Shown in pieces: positions 55,983-64,000 of a stretch of DNA of 64,000 nucleotides (position 1 is the stretch's first letter; every line of letters starts with the position of its first letter). This DNA is from Atrina japonica (Eukaryota > Mollusca > Bivalvia > Pterioida > Pinnidae). The stretch covers positions 124,001 through 188,000 of the forward strand of contig BROG01000649.1 of NCBI GenBank assembly GCA_030159075.1, given 5' to 3'. The position numbers were made by a program, and so were the translations under genes. Below the pieces are notes generated by a model that searched no databases, was not told the DNA's origin, and was given only the letters and a program-made list of their open reading frames with translations.

Positions 55983-58288
55983 ATGTCATCAACGCTGAAA
56001 GAAGCACGGACAGATATTTTAGCAGGTAGTCGATTTAGAAGTGGCAGTTTAGTGTTTGATGACCAGGAAAATTTACCTCCAGAAGTCCAATCTCAAGTAA
56101 CATCTAAACTGGATAATTTAGCATCAATCGATCCAGCTCTCCGGAGCAGACTGAAGTTTGGTTCAAATGTTAGTAAAATGAAGGAGAGATTCCAACAACA
56201 GCCAACAGGAAAAGGAGAGGAACAAAAGGTTTCTTCTACATACAAACATTCATCTTCTGAATTGGATAAATCTCCGGAAATCAAAAGGAAAAAAACAACA
56301 GATCTTCATGCAAGAGGTAACCAACCTCTGTCTCCATCACATTCTGAGCATAACTTGCATGAACCTACAAATCATGTCCAAAGATTTAATTATACACGTG
56401 CCCTATTTGCTCGCTTGGAAGAAGAGAGTCGGGTTACACAAGTTAATCGTCCTACCAGACCACGTAAATTGTCACCCTCAGCAGGTCATACATCACCATC
56501 TCCAGTTCTGTCTCCAGTGACAAGTTCTCCGACAAGTCCAGAACCTAAAAAACGATCTCCATCAGAGGAAAGATTCCTCAGTTCACATTCCACAGCATCA
56601 GAAAGTTTCAAGAAACAGCGCTCATATTCAGAGTCCAGTGATAAGGAAGAGAATAACTTGGAACAAAGGTCCAGGTTTGACCAGAGGCCTTCATCTTCCA
56701 CTAAATCCTCAATACACTTGTATAGCAATGCACCGGGTGGATTGCTATGGAAACGTAGACAAGCTGAAGCAAAATCAGGGACAGATTTATCACCACGTGA
56801 TAGAAGTGAATCGCAGGACAGGAAAAATGCTAATTTTGATTATTCAGTGACCTCTGGCTATTCAGCATCTAAAAAATATCAGGGTGAAAGTAACTTATAT
56901 CCAGACAGAGCAAATTCCAGTGACACTTACAGCAGTAGGTCAAGGTCAGGTTCAAGTGATAGTTTAGGGAACAGGGGTAGGTCTTCGTCATCTGAGAGTT
57001 GTGATAGAACCGTTTCTGTGCCAAACACAAATATTACAAGTGATGTCGTGATGCGGCGAAAAAAAATTGACCATGGCGACAAAAAGGAAACTACCACAAA
57101 AAGACTAAGTCGTGAGGAAATTAAAGCGGCTCTCGATCGGGCAGACACATATTTATCTCACGTAACGGATCCTAGTGATTTTCAGGCTAAGAGACGATCT
57201 TGGGAATTACGCGAACAAAAATCAGATGCCAATGAATCAAACTTATTTGGGTGGTCGAAGTATAAAAACCAGCGTCTTTCACGTTCATCGGACTGTTTAG
57301 ACGAGAGAAAATCAGATAACAAGAGTTCAAAAGAAAAGACAGCAAATCATAATCATTTAAATGGAAACTTGTCAATGGATAAAAACGCTAATTCATTATC
57401 AGGTCAGACATCAGGGTCAAAGGTCACAGCTAGTGTTTCAGAGCCTGATATAAAGTCCAGAGATATAGATGAAGCTTTTGTGGCAGATGAGGATGTTACA
57501 TCCTTCTCAGCATCATATTCTAAAAATTCTAATACATCAAAGCCAGTAATACAAGAATCGGTCACAAAAACTTCAGCATCTCAATCGTCTAAACCCCCAG
57601 TTCCATTTAAACCTCCTATAAGTTGTAAGCCCAACTCAGAGACTGCAAAGATATCATCTAAACCTGTTCAAACTTCTTTAGATTCCAAAAAACTGACACG
57701 GCCTTCTCCAGTCCCACGTAGACCTGCCCCTGCAGTCCCCACTTGTCCACCTCCTCCAATTCCTAAAGTGTCTGGGAATGTTTCTGAAGTAGAGGTTACA
57801 ATACAGCCTCCATCTCCAACCTCTACATCAGAGGAGGTTACCTCAAAGGAACTTGATACTATTATACTTGAACAAACTCAGAGTGAAAGAAGTGCAACAG
57901 CATTAGATCAGTTTGTATCACTTATTGACCAATCAGAAAGCAGTGACTTTGCATCGGATATATATGAACCTGTCATTCCAAAAGAAAGTTATTCACAGTT
58001 ACCAGAACTTCCTCCACCACCACCTTACCCTAAGCCACCTCCCCCACCATACCCCACATCATCCTCATCAGATGAACCTCCATCTCCTGCACCACAACCG
58101 GGCTTCTCTGAAAATCAGATCACGACTCATCACTATGAAAATGTTAGCTCCTCCTCATATGTGAGATTACAGAATGATAAGTTGAATGAGGAATCGACAG
58201 ACAATGCAGTAGAAGAAGACTTGCTGTCCTCTCAAAGGATGGTCAACAGACTTACCTCGGAAGATGCTCAGCAGTTTATGAATAAAGG
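55983..58288 (+). CDS. PPP1R9: Neurabin-like large coding exon
   Basis: An unbroken 768-codon frame, by far the longest in the window, with an in-frame stop just before ATG and a GTGAGT donor at 58289. Overlapping short frames on either strand are shadows. Confidence 0.92.
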
Positions 58289-58663
58289 GTGAGTACAAGA
58301 AATTTTTTGAAAATTTTATCTACTGTACTGGTCATGGACCAGTAGCTGGCTAGGACCAGTAGCTGACTATTACATGATTTTGGCTATATAGCAGACAATT
58401 TTGAGATTTGAGATTTGTTTAGATCAGTCATCTGCTACTGGACATTTTTCTCAAACAGAAGGAAAAAAATATTATCGTGGTACATACTGAAGATGGAATC
58501 ACACCATAGCCAGCTCCTGATAGTATAGCCAGTCTAAGTCTGTGGTCCTCTGGGTGACCAAGGTAAAGTTTTATTGTTTGATCGCATTTTCATAGGTGAA
58601 TCCAATGATACATGTATATTTAGTGGTGCCAAGAAGGTAACATTCGCAGAGCCTGGAAGAGAG
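55983..58663 (+). CDS. PPP1R9: Neurabin/spinophilin-like PP1 and F-actin scaffold protein, N-terminal 782 residues (gene continues past window)
   Basis: Two coding exons (55983-58288 and 58624-58663) join in phase (GG|T). Residues 59-70 read FGSNVSKMKERF and 132-148 VQRFNYTRALFARLEEE. This pair, in this order near the N terminus, matches the actin-binding region of neurabins ('YGSNV..IK..F' and 'I.RF......TR.MFER'). A long Ser/Lys-rich disordered stretch follows, with a RLSREEIKAALDRADTYLSH helix near 375-395, then SH3-type proline runs (RPSPVPRRPAPAVP near 574; LPPPPPYPKPPPPPYP near 676). Exon 2 supplies KKVTF, an RVxF-type PP1-docking motif, at the place where neurabins have KIKF/KIHF before the PDZ domain. 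By family knowledge such proteins tether PP1 to actin at synapses and junctions. The PDZ domain and coiled coil are not in the window, so this is homology by motif order, not proof. Confidence 0.72.
58326..58533. mobile_element. MITE family H, copy 2 (in neurabin-like intron)
   Basis: ACTGGTCATGGACCAGTAGC at the left and ATAGCCAGCTCCTGATAGTA at the right. The interior words TATTACATGATTTTGGCTAT, CTCAAACAGAAGGA and CGTGGTACATACT are shared with 20042-20224. The left end contains a partial second copy of its own terminus (AGGACCAGTAGCTG). Confidence 0.75.
58624..58663 (+). CDS. PPP1R9: Neurabin-like 40-nt exon with PP1-docking KVTF
   Basis: Acceptor CATGTATATTTAG, donor GTCAGT at 58664. It completes a glycine codon from the previous exon and encodes GAKKVTFAEPGRE, ending in phase 0. 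The acceptor at 58595 would place a stop codon in frame, which supports this one. The open frame continues into the intron to about 58750 but has no other support. Confidence 0.65.
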
Positions 58664-59429
58664 GTCAGTATTGCTTTTGAGGACAGAGGAATTATTGTAT
58701 TTACTGTAAAGAATTCAATAAATAGTTCACATATCATACATCTAAAACACTGACCTACATGTGAAGTGATATCACTTCACTAACATTGATAATCTATTTG
58801 AAGCATGAAACTACATCTGTACATGTATGCTTTCAGCGTTGTTACAATGTACGTAGTTCCTTATATAAAATATATAAAACAATGCATAAATGCTAAAATT
58901 ATAGTTGTTTTGGACTTTTGGATTGTCTTTAAAAGGCCCATTTTACAAAATGTCCTGTGTCCTAAATCCTAAATAAGTCTTAGTTGTAATTGTCATGGGA
59001 CTGACCAATCGGTGATGCATTGCCAGTGTAGTTAGGACTAAATGTTAAGATTTAGGACTTAGGACTTTTTGTAAAATGGACCCCAGGACTACAAAATGTA
59101 CCCTATGAATCCTGAGGTATATAGGTTGTGTCTTTGTCAATACTGGGTCCATTCAGTTATATATATTATGACCAGATGGTATTTATACACAGGTGGTCAC
59201 TAAAGCAGGTTTTAATGTACATGTACAAAAATGTATATTGATTTCTTCATTACTACAGCAGGATTGTTCATATTGTTCTGTAAATGTTGATGTACCATTG
59301 TGTATATGTAAATATTGTAGTTATCGTGTAGATGGGTTGTTGTCTATATACATTACATGTACATGTGATATACATCGTAAGTTACATGTATGTATAGACC
59401 AAGGTATGAATATACAATATCGTATTATA
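58664..59429. other. Neurabin-like intron
   Basis: Near 58930-59090 two roughly inverted phrases (TTTTACAAAATGTCCTGTGT / GGACTTTTTGTAAAATGGAC and CCTAAATCCTAAATAAG / AAGATTTAGGACTTAGG) form an imperfect inverted repeat, perhaps a MITE. Many TACATGTA words follow. No exon for the PDZ domain is seen. Confidence 0.4.
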
Positions 59430-59577
59430 CAGTGGAACCCATCTTGAAAGACCACTTGGTTAAATAATCCTATAGATAAAACATTTGGGAAACCACCTGC
59501 CTTGAGAAACCACCTGTCTTGAGAGAACACATTTCAGTGGCAGATGTGGTTTGTCAAGACAGGTTCCACTGTATATT
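59430..59577. repeat. Interspersed repeat family I, copy 5
   Basis: ACAGTGGAACCCATCTTGAA at the left and GTCAAGACAGGTTCCACTGT at the right are inverted. The inside has CCTGCCTTGAGAAACCACCT. It is the clearest evidence that family I has inverted ends. Confidence 0.7.
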
Positions 59578-60830
59578 TATTTAGATTGGTGGGTACATGT
59601 ATGTGATATACATGTAGTGTGAATCATACTATGATGTAGATGTACATGTATATAAAATCATTATTATTATACAATGGCAGATTCAAGGAGAGGCGTAAAG
59701 GGCGTATGCCTCCCTTTGAACGCCAAAGTATACATGTAGATGTTTGTATAGTAAAACTAAACTCAGAAGCCTAGATGTTGACAAAAATGTTTAGAACATT
59801 TTTAAAATAAAAAGTTTGAAAATCAGTTAAAATCAATTACAAAAATTTTCAAGCCTTGCTATATGCTCGGCGAAAACAATTATATTCACTTCCTTCCATC
59901 TAACTTGAAATCCTGGATCCACCCTGACTTTGTCTATATATTTTGGATTTTAGGGCTTTTGTCTGTGCTTTGTTTTATTTCAGTTTCTTTCTAAATTGTT
60001 TGCCTTACTTATCAGTAAAGAAATATCCGTTTGTGTATGAATATTTACTTGTTAACAAAATTTTCATTGGATCAAAATGTATACCATTTTCCCTTATCTT
60101 ATTATCAGCTAAATACATGTACAAATTTATCTGGAAATTTATTCATCGATGATATCCAATTTTGTACACAGAAAGAATGAACCATTCTCACCCACATAGC
60201 ATTTTTTCACCCCCCCCCCCAAAAAAAAACTTTATGCCCCCTCTTTGAAAATTCCTGGATCTGCGCTTGTTATAATTGAGCCAACAGCTGAGAAAAAGGG
60301 TCCTTATGACAAAGCCAATGAAATGCCAAGAAACAAGGAATTTCCTCCAATGTAATTTATTTTGTAATTTTTTATACCAGACACAAAGAGTTGCTCTTTC
60401 CTGTAATTAAAAATCAATGGATATGCAAGCAAATCAAAATCCATGTGTAAGATACCCAATTTCAAGTCAAAACTGAAGTGTAAAATTAAACACATTGGAA
60501 TCAGAATCTGAACCCAGCTGAGCGATAAATTATTGAGTTCACTGTTCTGAATGCATCTTGGTCATAACTTATGTTAAAGCTCTGTAGTGATAATGTGTAT
60601 TTGCTGACCCATACCCAGATGTTTAAAGTGTGGACTTACTTTGTACAGACAGATATTAATGGTAATTTAGCAACAAAGCCATTACAGTCAAATCAGTGAC
60701 AATCATAATTTGGCAACAGAAATAGAAAATAACTCTTTACATAAATTTTTGTGTAAAAATTCTCAACTGCATTTGGAAATGATGGGTATTGTACCCAAGA
60801 CCAAGTGCTCAGAATGTTCTCTGGAGCACT
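59578..60830. other. Neurabin-like intron, continued
   Basis: No exon recognised. A short C-run and A-run lie near 60210-60230. Confidence 0.35.
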
Positions 60831-60890
60831 GTGTGTGGTGTGTGTGTGTGTGGGTGGATGGATGAATGGATGGATGGATGGATGGATATA
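60831..60890. repeat. (GT)n and (ATGG)n microsatellites
   Basis: A short GT run near 60831-60852, then about nine ATGG-type units. Confidence 0.9.
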
Positions 60891-61695
60891 AATATATACA
60901 CAATGTATACATTACATGTACATTTAGACAAGGGAAAGGTATATTGTTGCTTTGCATGTAATTTAAATTATTAAGTGTACATGTTCATGATATATCATGT
61001 CTTTGTGCATTTGTTTAGGCCAGGGTACATCTGTACATACATGTATGTTGATGGGTAGGTACAATGTAGGTGTGCATTGTACAAGTACATAACAATGCTA
61101 ATGTGTATACAAATACATGTATTATATTCATGATACCTGGTACATTATATTTGTAGACTTAAGTATAGGGCCTACATCTTTTTTAGATACATGTATATAT
61201 ACATTACTGATAAATGTGTAGCTATAGATAGAGACAAAGGTAGCGTGACAGTTGTACCTGTAGGTGTGTGGGTAGTTGTACGGATTAGACAGAGAAAGAT
61301 TGATAAACTTTCAAAGACACAAATATGAAAAGGTTAAGAGATCATGAGAGTTATCGGCATTATTGTTAGATAACCGTTGCGGCATTTTTGTCAAGTTACA
61401 GGGATAGGTAAAGATAGATTTGATCATCTGAAGAATTTATTCAATTTAGTGACTAGGATTAAATGTAGCAGGATTCCAAGATGTTTAAATCAATAATTTT
61501 GAATAATGTACATACATACATTGTACATATACAATGTATATCCTCGGACTGTTTTGATTAATTTTGACTGATGGATGCCATATTGAAATTATGGGTAATT
61601 TTTCTCAGCACACAGTCAATGTTTTTCTGAAGTATGATGATGTGTTCGGGTGATGAGGGAACTCTATTAGTTCATAGTGAATTAGATTTATAACA
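60891..61695. other. Neurabin-like intron, continued
   Basis: Rich in TACATGTA and TGTACA words. No exon recognised. Confidence 0.35.
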
Positions 61696-62176
61696 ATAGC
61701 TGTGACTCTGTGGTAGAGTGTCTGCCTCTCAAAATTATGGTGTTAGGTTCAAATCCTGTCTACATCAGTTTTAATTTTAGCCTTCAGAGACTAATATCAT
61801 CAAAATGCAGGTCCGGGAAAAGGCCCCATTCTCAATGCAAAATCTGCTATTTTTGCCCACAATTTTGATAAAATATTTCCGAATTATGTTCATTATGTCT
61901 TTCACATTCAGTATTAAAGAATAAAAAGGAGAATTTAGTACATGTACAATGAACATGTATGAACTGCCTTTCAAGAATGAGACAGACAGATAAAAACCAT
62001 CTTGTCAGTTAAATAAGTCATGTGAAGCTAAGTCATAAACCACAAGTTTTGTGTCCCTACTCTTATGACTTAAATGGCCATAGTTACTTTTTTCCAATTT
62101 GGCACATTGCCATGTAAAATTCTCAATTGGAAAGGTACAGGACCCTGTTGCAAAAGGGTCTATTAACCGCTGGACT
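61696..62176 (+). repeat. Repeat family D, copy 2, with tRNA-like head (candidate SINE)
   Basis: Opens with an A-box region CTGTGGTAGAGTGTCTG and B box GGTTCAAATCC (61745-61756), then about 30 bases, then the body shared with 50745-51068 from CTAATATCATCAAAATGCAG to AAAAGGGTCTATTAACC. The tRNA head plus a body that is repeated elsewhere suggests a third SINE family. Confidence 0.55.
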
Positions 62177-62439
62177 TTCAGAAAGCGACTGTTCTTACCC
62201 CAGACATTCAACATTCGAAACAAAAAGTCATTAATTATAGTTTTGATATGATTAGTTCTGTATTACATAATACATTATAAGCATATTTTGAGCCATTTGG
62301 TAAGGTGTCGACAGGCAACAGAATCTGTTGGCTATTTCCTTCAACCACAGTGTACATTGTAACTCAATGGGTAGTTTTTCTTATCTTCTTTTACATAACA
62401 TACTTTTGAGACAAGGTGGTCCTGAATATAATGTACAGT

Positions 62440-62615
62440 AAACCTGCTAGCGACCACCTCTATATAAGGATTGCCTGTCTATAAAGGCCAGTTTTGAAAA
62501 GTACCATGACTGCATACTTCAGTTAAATTGAACCTGTGTATAATGGTCACCTGCACATAAAGGCCAATATTTTCTGGTCCCTTGGGTGAGCCCTATATAC
62601 ATGTACAGGTTTTAC
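62440..62615. repeat. Interspersed repeat family J, copy 2
   Basis: 'cctgctagcgaccacctctatataagg', 'ctgtctataaaggcc', 'cacctgcacataaaggcc' and 'tacaggttttactgta' in order. Confidence 0.6.
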
Positions 62616-62785
62616 TGTATATTCATTTACATGTACAAATTATACAAGACATACTGGTGGACAGTCTGAAATATGGTAACACAAGGCAGGCTAAAGACAC
62701 ATTTAGAATGGTCTAAGTCATTGATTTATTGAAGCGTCCAATGTTTTTCAGGGGTTGATGAGTTTGATACCTGTAGTCAAAATTG

Positions 62786-62960
62786 CACTACAGGCCACCT
62801 ATGTATAAAGGCCACCGACCTGTAGCTAAATAGGCCATGGATTCAAACAACCTTTGTGCGCTTTTATATAATGTATAAACCTCTTTATAAAGGTCACCTG
62901 ACTATAAAATCTGACTACTTTTGTATGTTCTTTTGAGCGGTCTTTATAGAGACTAGGTTC
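62786..62960. repeat. Interspersed repeat family J, copy 3
   Basis: 'ggccacctatgtataaaggccacc', 'aacctttgtgcgcttttatataatg', 'tataaaggtcacctg' and 'gagcggtctttatagag' parallel 51738-51900. Confidence 0.65.
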
Positions 62961-63460
62961 ACTTACATGTACATTTGTAAGGTTGTCCACTCAAGACTGT
63001 ATACTGGTACAGATAAAAATGCACCAAAACAGAATGAATTCAAATATAAATGATATGATGTTATAATGATCTTATCAGAGTACACATACCACATGTGGAA
63101 CTGTGTCACAGGTATACATTCTATAAGGCCTGTGATATTCCACGATCACAGAATAACACTTGACAGACAGAATAGCAATCTGAAACGAAATTTGCAGTTT
63201 TGAAAAATCTTTAAAAATTCTAAACGAGGTATTATTTTCCAAACTAATGTGCTATTTCCGTGTTATAAACTTAATTTCTTTGTTCATTTACAATATTTCA
63301 TTACTTTTCTATCTATCAATTTCTGTATTTATATATCCTGTATTATAAGTCGGATAGTCTTACATGCACATTTTACATAGACTAGCATTGATAAAAGGGC
63401 TAACTCATTTCGGCTGTCATAGTATCAATACTGTATCCGGATTCTTTTCAAATGAAAAAC
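62961..63460. other. Neurabin-like intron, continued
   Basis: No supported feature. Confidence 0.35.
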
Positions 63461-63559
63461 AAAATTTGAAGCCCTTCACCGGCATTGGTGACGTCTCCAT
63501 ATGAGTGAAAGATTCTTGAGTGGGACGTTAAACAACAATAAACAAACAAACAAACAAAT
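63461..63559 (+). repeat. SINE family B 3' fragment (plus)
   Basis: AAATTTGAAGCCCTTCACCG, GTGACGTCTCCATATGAGTG, AAAGATTCTTGAGTGGGACG, TTAAAC and a (CAAA)n tail. Confidence 0.85.
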
Positions 63560-64000
63560 CAAATGAAAAAAAACAAAACAGAAATCATGAAAACTGAAAA
63601 CAGAATTGAGGCAAATTTGGAACAGTAAATCACTGGCCCTAATTCTAGACAAGGTTAAAACATCGGAAATATCAAGTTTTCATACATGTGTACATGTTAT
63701 ATATATTTTTCTGTTTATTTATTAAGAGTCAATACTACAAATTAAAAGTATTTAGTTCACCTGACAGATCTACCTGCCCAAGGCATTCAGGTATTTTGTC
63801 ACCTTCAACACAGAAAATGATCAATGTTGTAAAATTGATGTGAAATTTGTAATTAGTGATAATAGATCAGTTGAGAGTGAGACAGATTATGTCACTGATG
63901 GTCTGCTGTTATTTCTTGTTACCTGGTGTATGAAGCTTAAAACTAATATGGCTGACATCACCTGTAAAGTAACCCTGCAGGTACATGTATCTTTACCTGC
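63560..64000. other. Window end within the neurabin-like gene
   Basis: AT-rich intron-like DNA. CCCTGCAG|GTACAT near 63980 looks like a donor, but no open exon before it is convincing. Confidence 0.3.

Noticed and set aside
56093..58164. Short ORFs overlapping the neurabin-like exon in other frames
   Set aside because: They are shadows of the 768-codon frame.
58595..58663. Longer version of the KVTF exon using the acceptor at 58594
   Set aside because: Joined to the large exon it gives an immediate in-frame stop, while the acceptor before 58624 keeps the frame.

Overview
The window looks like AT-rich nuclear DNA from a marine bivalve or a close mollusc. Genes are sparse and split by long introns. 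The intergenic and intronic DNA is full of tRNA-derived SINEs with (CAAA)n-type tails, short inverted-repeat elements, minisatellites and microsatellites. There are no bacterial-style operons. The assignment to bivalves rests on my recollection of these SINE and repeat families and is not proven here.

Layout. (1) 390-8290, plus strand: the last six coding exons of a receptor-type protein tyrosine phosphatase. They encode most of a membrane-distal (D2-like) domain that has lost the catalytic arginine, so it is probably a pseudophosphatase. (2) 8.3-37 kb: mostly repeats. This stretch holds a 358-bp tandem dimer with a hammerhead ribozyme in each unit (a retrozyme, 18576-19306), a truncated PIF/Harbinger element (16794-17472), a decayed non-LTR retrotransposon tail (22505-23513), a duplicated block of about 0.9 kb seen twice (10415-11350 and 31690-32580), and a few unassigned candidate exons. 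(3) 37086-39899, minus strand: a compact two-exon gene for a 173-residue single-C2H2 zinc-finger protein, with E2F-like sites just upstream. (4) 40-48 kb: repeats, including a 45-bp minisatellite of about 2 kb. (5) 48.4 kb to the window end, plus strand: a neurabin/spinophilin-like gene. It has a candidate promoter and untranslated exon near 48.4-49.0 kb, a 2.3-kb coding exon (55983-58288) and a 40-nt exon carrying a PP1-docking KVTF motif (58624-58663). The PDZ and C-terminal part must lie beyond the window.

The three main genes have no visible functional link. The phosphatase belongs to membrane phosphotyrosine signalling, the neurabin-like protein to actin/PP1 scaffolding, and the zinc-finger protein is of unknown role. 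The most interesting item is the hammerhead-ribozyme tandem repeat. Both copies keep complementary stem I arms, the CTGATGA and GAAA core boxes and a GTC cleavage triplet exactly 358 nt apart, which is the layout expected of an element that propagates through small circular RNAs. All exon boundaries are read by eye from splice signals and phase, without transcript evidence.
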